A stretch of DNA of 64,000 nucleotides from Acanthacorydalis orientalis (taxonomy: Eukaryota > Arthropoda > Insecta > Megaloptera > Corydalidae), in the NCBI GenBank assembly GCA_034766995.1, contig CM068317.1, positions 34,432,928 to 34,496,927 on the forward strand, written 5' to 3'. The notes under the pieces are model-generated. The model ran no database searches and was not told the origin of the DNA. It saw nothing but the letters and a program-made list of their open reading frames with translations. A program made the position numbers and the translations under genes. Below, one piece after another: positions 27,501-40,623 of the stretch (its first letter is position 1; the number at the start of each line of letters is the position of its first letter).

Positions 27501-28137
27501 TGAAAGAAATATTTCCTTTTTTCATTTAAAAATTCGCATATAGGTTTATTGCAATTCTTTATTTTTTTACTTTTTCTTTCTTATTTAATTCTTGGTCACT
27601 ATGGCATTAAGGGTCTTTAATTTCTGATTTATATATACAAAAGTTGATCTTTTTATGCAATTCTTTTCTACCGTTTTCCTTTTTAGTGTTATCTTTATCT
27701 ATATTTAATACCTCAAGACATAACTCATGATTTGTTTCTTTACTTTGGATCTAAAATTTTTGCACTCTCTTACCACTTTATTTATCACATGTATATCTAT
27801 AATAATCTTTTTGATTGAAAATTGAAAGATTTATTACTTTTCTATAATATTGTGCAAGTGAATTTTTTTATTAATAATATTTTTCCAATTTAATTATTCA
27901 TAAAAAAAAATAAACTTGTTAATTATTTATATTAAATAACAAAGTAATTTTTAAGCCCAAATGGGTTAAAATAATGAAAATATTGAAATATATACACTTT
28001 TTTTTAAAAATATTTAAATTTTATTATATAATATTACTTTTTTTAAAAGCTTTGACAAGTTCTTATTTTATATTTTAAAAAATGAAGAAAATATATTTGC
28101 TCTGTACTTGTTAAATACATCTGCAATAAATGTTTAT

Positions 28138-28140
<3 letters not shown>

Positions 28141-28176
<36 letters not shown>

Positions 28177-28217
28177 TATACGTATATGTGTATGTATATA
28201 TATGTGTGTGTGTGTAT
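28141..28217. repeat. (TA)n-(TG)n compound microsatellite
   Basis: TA run, then ACGTATATG variants, then (TG)n. Confidence 0.93.
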
Positions 28218-28239
28218 AAAATGTATAATTTTTTTCTAT

Positions 28240-28420
28240 AATTCATCCATAATGGATTACATGATAGCATTCAGTGATTGGATCTCCATGTCCGGAAACA
28301 TGCTTATAAATTTAAAGTGTGTTGGTGGAACACAATTTATGACAACACTTGGTTTAGACTGGCTCATTCCTGCTGGCACGTTTAATTTCCTGCTCATGTA
28401 CAGATCGAGTATATAGTTGT
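28240..28420 (+). other. GC-richer block with open frame
   Basis: A plus-strand frame is open to TAG near 28414 over 54 codons after the TA repeat. Composition is well above the flanks. No domain, signal or splice site is recognised. It may be an exon or a conserved non-coding block. Confidence 0.2.
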
Positions 28421-28617
28421 TGAAAAGCAAAATCTAATACTCGCGTTTAAGAAAAGAGAAATACATAACTTCTACAATACTGTCTCGCTTTCCGAGCGAA
28501 TATTATATAATTACATGTCAAAAATGTACAGGAAATTGGTATTGAATTCACGGGAAAAAATCACTGACAATGAGAACATTTTCAACTTTATCAAATGTCA
28601 GTAACTCTCTCTCACGT

Positions 28618-28622
<5 letters not shown>

Positions 28623-28667
<45 letters not shown>
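28623..28667. repeat. (TA)n microsatellite
   Basis: About 22 TA units. Confidence 0.95.
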
Positions 28668-28668
<1 letters not shown>

Positions 28669-29149
28669 AATATATGGTTTAAACTTTTATAAAAAATTTT
28701 GATGTAGTTTTTAAATTTTCGTTGATATTTTTATCATGATAAAATAAGTAAGATGTTAAAAAATTTTATGTAAGTAAAAATATTGACTGAATTTGAAATC
28801 ATTTCTAAATATTTTTATAGTTTAAAATGTTTGTAATTTATAAAAGTTATCTTTAATCAAAAATTAAAACATTTTCTAATGTAAAAAATGTTTTTAATAT
28901 ACTTGAAAATTTATTTTTTATTGAATATCTAATCAATAATTTGTTTTCGAGGTTAAATATTTATTAATAAAAAATAATTGAAATTCTAATAAAAAGCAAA
29001 ATTATTTCACTCGTTAAGGGAAAAGTAAATATTAAAGACTTTTTAATAATGAGTTAAAAGTATAATTCCTCTGTATCTCCTTCAATATGAATTTAATCTC
29101 GAAAATGAAGTAAATGAAGTAAAGAAAATCGCCTAAATTGAGTTACCTC

Positions 29150-29370
29150 GAACTTTTTATACCTGATGACGGTGCAGAAAAAAAAGTATCTCCACTGATT
29201 GGTCTGATCTCAACTAACGGTTACTCTATTAGATCATAAATGCAACGGTGAACTTTAATTTGCCCACTTTGTAAGAATTGGTGTATTTTGTGCAAAGACA
29301 GGAACGATTAATGCACCGTGCAAGAGCTACATCCAAATGATTATACGTATCAATTCCGTTTTAGATTCAA
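29150..29370. other. GC-richer non-coding block
   Basis: Mixed-complexity sequence with words such as GACGGTGCAG, TGCAACGG and GTGCAAGAGC in AT-rich surroundings, and no ORF. Candidate regulatory DNA by composition only. Confidence 0.25.
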
Positions 29371-30037
29371 TGAGATTAATTCGATTTCGTTAATTACAAA
29401 CTGCCGTTTTTTTTTATTTAATCTTGATGAATTTAAATTGATTTTGAAATGTATTTGATTGATTTATTTGTAAATAATGAATAACATGTTTCCGCGAACG
29501 TATTTGTTTTTGTGTGTGTGTTATTTTATTTTTGGTTTGTTATTTATTTTTATTTAATGTTTGATTCAGAAAGAATGATAATTAATTTGTTTTAATTTTG
29601 ATTACATGTTTTTCGCATAATGCATTCATTTGAATTGCCTTTTTTATTTATTTTTATTTTAATTTGTAAGTTCAGATTATCGAAATTAATTATATTTTGA
29701 TTAATGCAAGCGAATATTTTATTTTTAACTGTATACGCAATCGATTACACACAGAAGATAATTAAGATTATAAGAAGATAAGCAAATAATTATAATATTA
29801 TATATTGTAGAATTTCATGATACATCTAGTGAAATTTACTTGTCTGTATATTTGTATATTTTAAGTATTTAAAAATATTAATTATTTTCAGAATGTCCTT
29901 GATATTGAATTTGATTGAAATATTGATTGATAAAAAATAACTTTGAAAAAAATATAAAAATTCTTTCATATTAAAAAAAATTTATAAATAATTATATTTA
30001 CTAATTTTTAAATAAATTATAATATTCTTTAAAATTA

Positions 30038-30074
<37 letters not shown>

Positions 30075-30830
30075 GTATATAAACAAAACTTGTCCCATAA
30101 AATACTTGCATAGATGAATTATTATTCTATCCTATATATCATAAATAATTTTCATCTAATATATTCAATAAAGAAATATTAATCATTTTTGATTATTGCT
30201 TAGGCATTTAGTGGTAATATTATCAATCTTAAAGTGATATAGTGCAGAAAAAATTAAGATTTAAAATAATATCTTCTTTATAAATCACTAATTCTTGTAT
30301 CTTAATATTTTTAACACATCTTTAACATCTCTGTCTCTTTCTGTTTACTTTTCAGATTACTCTTTATGTACTAATTTTTTGTTTAGAAAACGTGATTAAT
30401 TTTTCTGATTCTGAACTATGATTCTTTGATGCTATCTCGCAATTTAGTATTATTACATATAAGCCTTCAGACCTTTGAATTCTAAATTCAGTTCACGCGC
30501 AGAGAAAATTCGATTTTTAGTTCTTTTATTTTTCTTTCTTTCATTTTGTCTTCGAATTTTCATTTTTTTATATAATTTTAATATTTTTTATCTAAAATAT
30601 CCTCTATGGAACGAGTACAGATTTAAAAAAAATATTAATAATAAAAAAATGTACTTTTTTCCATATTTATTTATGTAATATCCCATACTTATTTTCATAA
30701 TCGTACCAACGGATTATTCTGTTATGAATTAGCAATATTTGTAAAGATTTTAATTAAAAAAAAAACTGAAAAAATATAAATATTATTATATAAAGTACGG
30801 TAAATAATACTATTTCAAATCCGTAACTTT
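29371..30830. other. AT-rich non-coding stretch
   Basis: One TA tract at about 30038-30080. A 67-codon opening at 30475-30678 is Phe/Leu/Asn-rich and chance-like. Nothing else is seen. Confidence 0.6.
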
Positions 30831-30839
30831 GTAAACCAT

Positions 30840-31180
30840 TAATGTAGTGAACCGTCACGACTCCACTAAACTATTCTGCGGAAACTAAGTTTCGCACAAT
30901 TGAAACTTGAGAATTTTCTGTGTTTTTGGTGAATTCTTTCCGGAAATAAAATCGTTCGCATGGAAGTTAGGTACGGTATTTGCACGTGCAATGATCCGGA
31001 CACACCGTGTGGCCCACGTGGTGCGGTCTTGTGTTCGCGCAGTTTCCCCGACGCCAATGCGGTTTTCGGCGTTCGAACCTCACCTCTTCCGCATAGATGC
31101 CGACATATGTTCGACACAATTTGTTGATTTAGGGATTTTCAATCTGTGCTCGACACGTGCTGTTGTTTATGGTGCGTTTA
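30840..31180. promoter_or_regulatory. CpG-rich island
   Basis: About 340 bp with dense CG dinucleotides (CACGTGG, GTTCGCGC, GACGCC, GGCGTTCGAACC). Frames are open on both strands (30907-31326 plus, 30866-31117 minus), as expected when CG content suppresses stops. Neither translation shows a known domain. It may be a promoter or 5' exon. Confidence 0.35.
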
Positions 31181-31339
31181 GATATATATTTACACATATT
31201 TTGTGTGGTGCCGTTTGCGAATGTCATAAATATTTTTTTTTGGCTTTGAAATATTTTCGTACAAGTATTTTGTGGTTCATTTCGAAACAACGTAATTTAT
31301 CTTTTGATATAGCCGTAATTCGATAACAGTTTGAAACAA

Positions 31340-31400
31340 TTTTAATTCATCTATAATTACTTAAACGTATTGTACTTGAGTGTAAATTAATTCTAATTAA

Positions 31401-31434
<34 letters not shown>

Positions 31435-32225
31435 ACAAATGTATGTGTGTGCATTAGAATTCGTTTGAAAAGCCCTTAAATTAAGTTCAAAGTGTCATAC
31501 GAGACAGTCTATGTATATTTTGACAAAGTTTCACACAATGAGAAATGTTTTGATATCCTTAAGCTATGATGTCATTGAGTTAGTAACATTGTTCATCCGG
31601 AAGACGAACTTTCCATAATATTAACCTAATTATGTATGTAAGGATGAATTGCTACAATTTCTCATCATAGTAATAGACTGACATTATTACAGTGGTCGCA
31701 AATATTATTAAGTGCTGTCACAAAATTGTTCTCTTGAAGTGTTACTGGTCATTTGCATACATGTAAAATACTTTCAAAAACGATATAACTATATATTAAA
31801 ATTTTACTCAAATATATATATACATATATTATTTGAAAAAAAAATATTCAAAATATATACAATATTTAATAGAGCTTCAATATAGAATCACTAATTTTTA
31901 AATATTTTGCTTTTTGTATTAATTGCTTAAATGTTTCTAAATTCAATTGTAGATTTCTTTTTCTCATCAAAATATTAAATACTAAATAGATTTTTTTATT
32001 ATTATAAAGATATTAAATTGTTCTTAGAACAAATTTGTGAAACATGTTTAATCATTGAAAGAAAATGAGTATATTTGAAGTAATTAAACTGAAAATGTAT
32101 TTGTAATATTTTTTTAAAATATCTTCACACTATTAATATAAAAATTGTATCCTTTATTGAATTTATAGATATTTTTAACATATTTTTTGTACCTTAATGC
32201 TCTGAGTTTGATAATATTCCAATCA

Positions 32226-32277
<52 letters not shown>

Positions 32278-33630
32278 ATAAGTAAATAAATAATCCATGA
32301 TGCTAAAAATTAACTAAAAAATTAATTATTTAATACCTGGACATGAAGGATAAAATATCGATAGTAACAAGTGTTTTTCATAAAAATATATATTTGATAA
32401 TAGTTGTGAAATATACGTAAAATTATTTTATTTTTTCATAAACAATTTTTAATTAACAGTATTATTTTGTTAGTTATTGAAATAATTTCACAAAAATATA
32501 ATTATATATTTTCTTCGTTTATTTGTAAAATAAATAACAGCTGATATTTTTTCACATAATAAAAAAAATAGAATATTTAAATATTTTACTATCAAGTTTC
32601 ACAACTTATAAAACTTAACATTAATAACAGTTGCTCTCAAAATATTGTTTCTGAATAAAATTATGAATTAGGGTCTGGAATATTATTTATGTGTTTTACT
32701 TATATAATTATATTCGTTATGTGATAAGACAAGTGTAAATAAGATTTTTTGAAAAATATGAAATAAATTTCTACTAAATAATGTAATATTTATTATTTAA
32801 TTTTTTACAAATTTAAAATTTTTGTAAGTATTCTAAGACAGCTGAATTTTAAATATAATTTTTGTAAAGCTTTGAACTTGACAATTCTGATTAATCGATA
32901 AAAAACCTGATGTGTTTATGTCTTTCAGCTGATGCTGCCATAACAGTTATCTAGCATTGCTATAATTGATTTCGATAGTACTTTATAATATAAGAACTTC
33001 TACACATTTACACTTCTTGAGATACAATATTGATAAAATTGCAGAACAATAATATAGATTAGAATTAAAATTATTAAAGAGAAATTTTAAATATATAAGA
33101 AACAGGAAATGTCATTAATCAAAAATTATTTGTTGATTATTAATTAAAACTATTTTCAACAATATTAAAAAAAATATAATAATCTACAAATTTATTAATT
33201 TATATATATAGAAATAGAGAGAGAGAGAAGTAGAGAGGGAAATTAATATTAGTATTAATCAATCAGTTTTTTATTTCTAAAATTAATCTATTTTTTAAAA
33301 AATATTTCATAGATAAAAATTAACTTATTGAAAAAATGTAGATTCAATAAAAATGAAAGTTAACTTTGAATGTTTATTCATGACATTAAAAATGAATTGT
33401 AGAGAAAATATAATATTGCGAAATGTGAATGATTTATTTTTAAATAAATCGTTTAATGAAGTATGAAAATAAAATAAAACCAATTTGTCTTTTATTAAAA
33501 CGATAGAACTCTTTTCTTTGAAGTGGTTCAACTGAAAGGACGTATCTTAATAATTTTTTATATAAAAAAGGAAATGATTTTATTAATATTTCAAATCTTC
33601 TGGCATTGATGTCTACAATGAATGAACCAG
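31340..33630. other. AT-rich non-coding stretch
   Basis: TA-TG compound tract at 31400-31434, TA at 32228-32280, a short GA run at 33213-33240. Minus-strand openings near 33325-33667 are AT-rich and not recognised. No gene is called. Confidence 0.6.
32228..32280. repeat. (TA)n microsatellite
   Basis: About 21 TA units followed by ATGTATGTATATA. Confidence 0.94.
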
Positions 33631-33639
33631 ATGCAACAG

Positions 33640-34140
33640 AAAACATTTGTACAGTCGGTGCTTTCAAAGATCGCGGAATTAATTACGACCACAATTATAA
33701 GTGTGTTCTCGCAACGTGATGGCAGAATGGCTGGGCTTTATCTGCTAACTAAACTAATCAAAACATCAATTAAGTGTGGAACTTAGTTAATAAAGTACCG
33801 GTTCCGTGGCGGCGTGCAGTCTGCTTGTTCAATGGCAAGCGTCTGCCCGTCCAGGCTTCGTTAGTCGTCGTCGTCGTCGTAGTTGTAACGTTCCTGTACC
33901 ATTTCTTGTGGCAATAACGATCAGAGACGAAGGAAGAACCCGTTCACCGTTCAACGCCGCCGGTTACACGAACAGAGAAGACATAAGTTTCTTTACGACC
34001 ATTAAGAAATCACGAATGCAGAGACGGATTTAAGGTGATCGTAATCAGAGACGGATTGATATATTTAATGAGCGACACGTTCGAGTATTTCATTCGTGGA
34101 CAAACGTTCTCTGCTTTCTTAGTGTCGTATTTCAAGTGCT
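33640..34140 (+). promoter_or_regulatory. CpG-rich island with (GTC)n
   Basis: About 500 bp of CG-rich sequence, including GTGGCGGCGTGCAG and a GTC repeat at 33864-33880. The open frame 33806-34033 starts with GTG, not ATG, and has no known domain. The twice-occurring CAGAGACGGATT (near 34018 and 34045) is a small direct repeat. It may be a promoter/5' UTR region. Confidence 0.35.
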
Positions 34141-34340
34141 AACTGGTTAAATCGTACAATTTGTATTACTACCAACTGAAAGTCTAAATATACAACATTG
34201 TCTGTTAATATCTGATTTCAATAAATATTTCTTCTTTCTACCTCTCTATTTCTGTCTCTATATACACATACACACACACACACACATATAAATATATATA
34301 TATATATATATATAAATAGTGAACAAATTGGATAAGGAAA

Positions 34341-34456
34341 TTAAATTTTTATTGAAAATCAGTGGAAAAAAGAGGTATTTAATCGTACAAAATGGAAAAT
34401 CATGGAAGAAGCCTTTATCCTGCATTGGATTAATAAAGAATACTACTGATGCTGAT

Positions 34457-34504
<48 letters not shown>

Positions 34505-34618
34505 TTTTTTCATTGAAAATCAGTGGAAAAGACAGGAATTTAATCGTACAAAATGGAAAATCATAGAAGAAGCCTTTATCCAGCAGTGGATTAATAGAGA
34601 ATGCTACTGATGCTGATG

Positions 34619-34662
<44 letters not shown>
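34341..34662. repeat. 161-bp tandem duplication ending in TA arrays
   Basis: ATTGAAAATCAGTGGAAAA starts at 34351 and again at 34512. Both copies continue through TTTAATCGTACAAAATGGAA and GAAGAAGCCTTTATCC to GATGCTGAT, then a TA array. Identity is high outside the array. Confidence 0.92.
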
Positions 34663-34677
<15 letters not shown>

Positions 34678-34732
34678 GTATATATATATATGTATATATA
34701 TATATGTATATATATATATGTATATATATATG

Positions 34733-34764
<32 letters not shown>

Positions 34765-34767
34765 TAT
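34619..34767. repeat. (TA)n array with 14-bp super-period
   Basis: TG interruptions (G at 34664, 34678, 34692, 34706, 34720, 34732, 34746) are spaced 14 bp apart, with one 12-bp step. The array has begun to amplify as a 14-bp minisatellite. Confidence 0.92.
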
Positions 34768-34799
34768 TTCTTTTAAATGCAAACTTCAACTTGAATGAT

Positions 34800-35502
34800 T
34801 CATTTTCTCTTTCTGTTTCAAATATTTACAAAGAATTTTTATAATCCTTTATCTCACAAGATTTTGAATAAATTTTTGGACTATTCATGAATGAAATATG
34901 GTAGTATGTAGTATTTATATTTTAGAATAATCAAAATAATCCAATTCTATGATACGATGTATATGTGTATATATATATATATGTATATATGAAATAAAGT
35001 AGATAAAAAGAACTTTCTTTCAGGATTAACATAGGAAAATATATAATTTACGTACATAAAGTACCTTTTTTCTCATTCTGTGAAAAATTATTAAATAATT
35101 TAGTTAGACATGCGACATAAATTATTTTTTAATATATTTATATAAAAATATAACATCTATAATTATAAATTCATTTAGATATTCTTTTCTAAGAGAATGT
35201 TTAATATTCTATAGGGTTTATTCGAGAAAATATTTTATACATTATTGAACTAACATTATATATATATATATTTGTGTGTGTATGTGTATAAGTGTATGTA
35301 TAAAAGATACTTTTAAAAAAGGTCGACACAATAATTTTAAGATAAGATGCTTTTTGTGTATTTGAATGTATAAAGAATTTTTGTTTGTTGCGAGATCAGA
35401 GCGAATAAATAAAAGATGTTTTCTTCAAGAATGGTTTTTTGAAAACAGGATATGTAAATAATATTTTTAGTGATTGGTTTTATTTACAAAAATAAAAATA
35501 TT

Positions 35503-35541
<39 letters not shown>

Positions 35542-37780
35542 TATGATTTGAATAAGTTACTTTCCAAGTACATTTTGAAACATTTTTCCTTTATTAAAAA
35601 CACTTGTGTTTATTGGTATTAGAGTGAAATTTAGTTCAATTTGTACATACAATTTAATAAATTTATTTTCTGAAGAATTTATAGTTAAATAAGATAGGCG
35701 AATTCATTTCTTTGATAAATATTAGGCTGAGATTAATAGAAAACATAAGAATTATTTTTAAAAATATTATACAAAATATTAAGTTAAAAAATCTTATAAT
35801 AATATTTAATTTCTTGTGAAACACATTAAATACGATATAGAATAAATATGATTGAAATTGTATTTAAATGAATGTAAGTCTAATTTTTAGATTTATTATT
35901 TCAAAAATTAATCATTAAAAATTTAGATTTATTTTTAATGATTAATTTTTGATTTATTTGTTTCTCTTCTATTGATGAAAGCTTATTATATTATTTAAGT
36001 ATAAATAAATTAGTATAATATAATTGAAAATATCAATCAATAATTAAAGTATAAACAGTATCACGTAATAAATGTTCGTTTCTCAATAAGATGATTACAT
36101 TTATCTTTAGTTGACTTTCATTGAATAGATTTACTACCACATTTATTAATAGAATTTGAAAAAGTGTAAATAAACTAACATTAAAATAAAATAGTTATAT
36201 AATTTTATATGCAAATAAATTCAGAATTTAATTTCACTATTCATATGAAATTTTAATATATTTTATAAAATATATTTACATATATTTTATAAATATTTGA
36301 CAATTATGAACTGTGTTTTAAATAATATTTACGAAACATTCCATTTTACATAAAAGTAATTTAACAAAATTATACAAACATTAGGTTTGTACAAATGTAC
36401 ATAATTTAAAATGTTTTAAAATGAAATACATTTTCATCAGATGAAAAATATTCATTATGAAAAATAGTTTGTTGACAATTTCATAGTTCTATTTATAACA
36501 CTCTCTGCATAATTCAATTTTAAATTGACTTGGTTTTTAAATATTGCACTCAATTTGAAAATTTTTATTTTTTATTAATTGAAAGCGTTATATCAACTAT
36601 AGATATGGACATGTATAAAACTGAAACACTAATTGATTTTTTTGCAATTATATTCATGAATTTAGCGTTTAATCTCTGACTGTTCATATTCATAACACTA
36701 TTTTTACAGTGAAATGTTAATTTACAAATTGCATGATTTTCAAAATGACCACTCATTAATGAACTATTAATTTTTTGCACCGACCAGTGATTTGAAATAT
36801 TGGTTTGTGGTAAACAGATATAGAACTATTATTTACTAATTTCATTCATAAATATATTCGTAACTGGAATAGATATTATTTTTTTCTGTTATGAGTGTTA
36901 AGTCAGCAGTAATTTTTGTTAAAAATATTGATTCATTGCAATATTTTTGTAACTGTTTTCATTTCAAAAATGCATGATTGTTAAAATTTTTACTAATTTT
37001 TGTGCTATTTGGGTTTTTTACTGAATAGTTATTTTAAAATCTGTATTTATTGTTTAATAAAACTTTAGATAAGCTACTATTTACTATTTGTTCAATGATA
37101 AAAAACAACCTAGCTAAAAAATTGATTCATTCAATCATCATTAAATTCGAAATGCAGTTTTTGTATCTATCCAATATATGTTGATAGATTGATAAGGATG
37201 AGAAAAGTGTTAAGCAGAAATCCATTTATTGATTTCTCATCAACATCTTGTATGAGATTCGCATGATTAAAAAACGTGATATGTTGCTTTAATAATTCAT
37301 ATCATATCACAGAAAGGAGCTTGAAAAATATATCAAATATTTAATTAACTTTAAAATTTTAAATATATTTAATAAAAGTGTAAGAAAGATTTATTCATTT
37401 GTAAAGTGAATTTAGTCACAAATCTAAATATAAAATAGATAACATTTACTTCTAATATAGATATTAATTCTAATACATAGAAAAAAATTTAATTTATAAA
37501 ACATTTCGATTTTAATAAATGTTTTTTATATTGACTATTTTGTTGGAAAAGAATATTAAGTTTCGTTTCTTTATTTTTTGTAATAATTTTGAGTGTTTTT
37601 TTCTATTTTGAATGTTTAATTCTTGCAACAATAGTTGAATAATTTTTTAAAATAAAATAAAATTTAAAATGTAATTTTGTATAAATATTTTTTCTGAGCA
37701 TTAAAAAAATTGACGAAGATTAATTTTATTAATACAAAGAGTACATAAAGTTAATATACCTTTCTGATAATAAATTTTAA
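34800..37780. other. AT-rich non-coding stretch
   Basis: TA tracts at 34967-34989, 35262-35271 and 35505-35538. It contains the 22-bp inverted repeat listed separately. The minus-strand opening at 36565-36780 has no recognised domain. No gene. Confidence 0.6.
35901..35952. repeat. Perfect 22-bp inverted repeat, 8-bp loop
   Basis: The arm 35901-35922 is the exact reverse complement of 35931-35952. The arms are AT-rich but mixed-sequence (TCAAAAATTAATCATTAAAA...), so the match is not from simple repeats. Confidence 0.92.
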
Positions 37781-37786
37781 ATATTA

Positions 37787-38319
37787 TGTTGATAGGAAAA
37801 TAATTTCGGTTTTTATTTTCTGAATTCTGACTAATTTTTTTTCAATGAAAGTGTCATTTCATCTTATTCGTGTTAATATCATTTTAAAATGGATTTTGAT
37901 AAGATCGACTTTGGTTTTATTATTAACTTTTCTTCAAATTAAATTATTGAATTAAAGATGGAAGAGAATAGGAGCAAATTTTTTTATGAATTCAAAACGA
38001 GTGGTAAAGCAGCAGAAACTTGTAAACTAAACGTTGCTTTTGGTGTGAGTACTGTTAAGTTATATACAGTGCAATGGTGGTTCCAAAAATTTCATGCTGG
38101 GGATGAGAGCCTTGAAGATGAAGAAGATCACGGGAGTTCTTCTTCAATTCATAACGATCAACTGAAAGCGTTAGTACAATCAGAATCACGCACAACAATT
38201 CGAGAGCTTGCACATAAGTTAGGCGTTAGTCAGACATTTCTAAACCACTTAAAACAGCTAGCTTAGAAAAATATATATAAATTTGAAAATCATAAACAGC
38301 AATTATTTTTCCACCGACT
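37787..38319 (+). mobile_element. Internally deleted mariner, copy 2
   Basis: TIRs TGTTGATAGGAAAATAATTT and, inverted, AGTCGGTGGAAAAATAATTG lie between TA dinucleotides (37785-37786, 38320-38321). It has the same 5' leader, N-terminal transposase region and 3' tail as copy 1, and the catalytic region is missing at nearly the same point. Size is 533 bp. Confidence 0.88.
37958..38266 (+). CDS. Mariner transposase DNA-binding fragment, open 102 codons
   Basis: Begins Met-Glu-Glu-Asn and covers both helix-turn-helix parts: TVQWWFQKFHAGDESLEDEE, then TTIRELAHKLGVSQTFLNHL. It stops at TAG just after the second motif, where the internal deletion begins. The catalytic DDE/D domain is absent, so it cannot transpose by itself. 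If translated it could bind mariner TIRs. One codon is lost relative to copy 1 (Ala-Arg-Lys region). This is the only copy whose DNA-binding region is intact. Confidence 0.65.
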   Translation: MEENRSKFFYEFKTSGKAAETCKLNVAFGVSTVKLYTVQWWFQKFHAGDESLEDEEDHGSSSSIHNDQLKALVQSESRTTIRELAHKLGVSQTFLNHLKQLA

Positions 38320-38346
38320 TAATACTTTTTATTTTAACTCTTTGTG

Positions 38347-38383
<37 letters not shown>
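38347..38383. repeat. (TA)n microsatellite
   Basis: About 18 TA units, close to the 3' end of mariner copy 2. Confidence 0.93.
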
Positions 38384-38387
<4 letters not shown>

Positions 38388-38756
38388 TAAATTTTTATTG
38401 CTAGAATAATTTAAAATGTAATGTACTAGAAAGTTTTTCAAACTCTATAAATAAATAAATAAATTTATATAAATGTTTAATATATAAAATCGAATGACAT
38501 AGATAGTAAATCTACTTTTTCATGAGATCTATAATATTTTTTAAATATGTGAGTGACAAACAATGTGTTTTTCAGTAGCAATATTCATAATGTCGATAAA
38601 AAAATATTCACTTATTCAAATACAAATATTAGGTAAAAAAAATACTAGTATAATAATTTAAAAACTAGGTTTATTATTCTATAGAAAATTTTGTGTTAAA
38701 ATTGTAATGAAAAATAAATCGTCAGAAAGTTTTATTTGCGATAATTATGCATTTTT

Positions 38757-38864
<108 letters not shown>

Positions 38865-39260
38865 TCAAATATTTATTTTTGTTTGATAACTATGTCGCAT
38901 ATATTTTAATATATCTATACAATAATATAAGTCTGTTATTATATTTTAGTATTTTAAACGATATTTTGTTAACATTACTTCATCTATATCACGATCTTAA
39001 ACTGAATACATTCGTGTAACATACCACCAAGTGTTCAATTTTACGTTAATCACTGTTTACATTATACGGAGAATGTTGATTTTATATGAAAATGGAATAA
39101 TTTGTGAAGTTAATATAAATAAAACTGAAGAACAATTCCGTTTATTTATGATCGTGTAAAGTTTAATAATTTCATTTAAGTATTTCAACTGAACGTAGTG
39201 TGAACTCCTCATAATATATTGCAAAATATGAAAGTTATTCGCTTCAATATAAGTAGTAGT

Positions 39261-39263
<3 letters not shown>

Positions 39264-39324
<61 letters not shown>

Positions 39325-39327
39325 TTT
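39264..39327. repeat. (TA)n microsatellite
   Basis: About 26 TA units, then AATATATATTT. Confidence 0.94.
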
Positions 39328-40170
39328 AGTATTCACTTACATATTTAATTGTGTTTATTTTAAAAAATATGCTCAATTTTTATTATGAAATTATATTTTA
39401 AACTCTATGTTGAAATTTGTAAACATAATTTATCTTAGTAATGTATTACAGGGGAAAAATATGCCATTAAATATTTACATTTTTAATTTTTTTATATAAA
39501 TTTTAAATAATAAATTTATTTTTTAAAAGAAAGAATATGTAGACATGTAAATTTGTTAGTATCTGTAATTAAGTTTTTATTTTTTTGGAATTATACTAAA
39601 TTAAAGTTATATTAAAATAATGTTAAATACAAGCTCGTAAAAATATATACACTTAAATCTATATATTAAAGAATAATTTTGTAAGAAAACTGAAGAAGAA
39701 AATCATCATTAACTGTTTAAATGTTTAAAATGCTACCAAAAAAATAAATATATGTGTATATATATAATTCTCAAGCCCATATCATGAAGGTAAATACCTA
39801 CAACGTATTATGAGTGAGTTTATTCATAAATGATTCAACATATTTAATTATTTTATTATTAGTACGTACACAAAAGACCATAATAAAAAAATGTACAAGA
39901 GAACTCTTATCACGGTTATAACAAAAGCTTTTTCTTAAATTGCTCAAAGTAATTAAAAGCTCTGCACGTAATAAAAGTGTATTGTATGAATATATGTATA
40001 TTTAAGTTTATATGACTACAAATTTACATAACTTGCATGAAAAATCTTTATGAATGACACATTTGCATAAAGTAAGAGTCTTGTTTTTGTACTATACAAC
40101 ATGTTTTTTCCAATAACTTTTTATTTTGAATTTTCTACACCATATGTGTTTATACGTTTGTGCTACTATA

Positions 40171-40187
40171 AACACACACATACATAC

Positions 40188-40235
<48 letters not shown>
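40171..40235. repeat. (CA)n-(TA)n compound microsatellite
   Basis: ACACACAC and CATACATACGAA pass into about 23 TA units. Confidence 0.93.
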
Positions 40236-40238
<3 letters not shown>

Positions 40239-40623
40239 TTTTATTTTTTGTAAATATTAAGAATCCTTTTGGACTTACACTAAGTCTATGTAAAAATTAT
40301 TGTGTATAAAAATTGAGTACAAATTAATCTAATTTTTTCCTATCATTGATTTTAATTTCTTATGCTTTTCAACTAGAATTCTAATTTTCAACATATTAAA
40401 AAAAATCAATATATTTTTTAAATGGACCTGAATTTATAAACCATAATGTTCATTAATAGGTAGTAATGTGTGAATTGACACATTTTTATATTACACATTA
40501 ATCTTTATATATTTTCAGACATTCTCATTTAAGTAGGTTTTCTAGTATTATTTACTTTTGATTTAATTTTTCTCTCAAATTGAAATAATATTAGTGGTTT
40601 TCAATTTAAATTAAAAAACTATA

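Larger units (their letters stand above)
22831..29140. other. AT-rich non-coding stretch
   Basis: TA tracts at 24805-24834 and 26417-26442, plus those listed. GC-richer patches at 23150-23350 and 26460-26640 have no ORF. An opening at 26638-26889 on the minus strand has no recognisable domain. No gene is called. Confidence 0.55.

Noticed and set aside
31060..31095. GTTCGAACC, a possible tRNA T-loop in the 30.8-kb island
   Set aside because: No matching T-stem, D-arm or acceptor stem could be found on either strand.
30866..31326. Overlapping 83- and 139-codon ORFs on opposite strands
   Set aside because: The plus-strand frame does not begin with a convincing ATG context and has no domain; the island's base composition explains both openings.
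34591..34844. Several Tyr-Ile-Met ORFs on both strands
   Set aside because: They are products of the TA array with TG interruptions.
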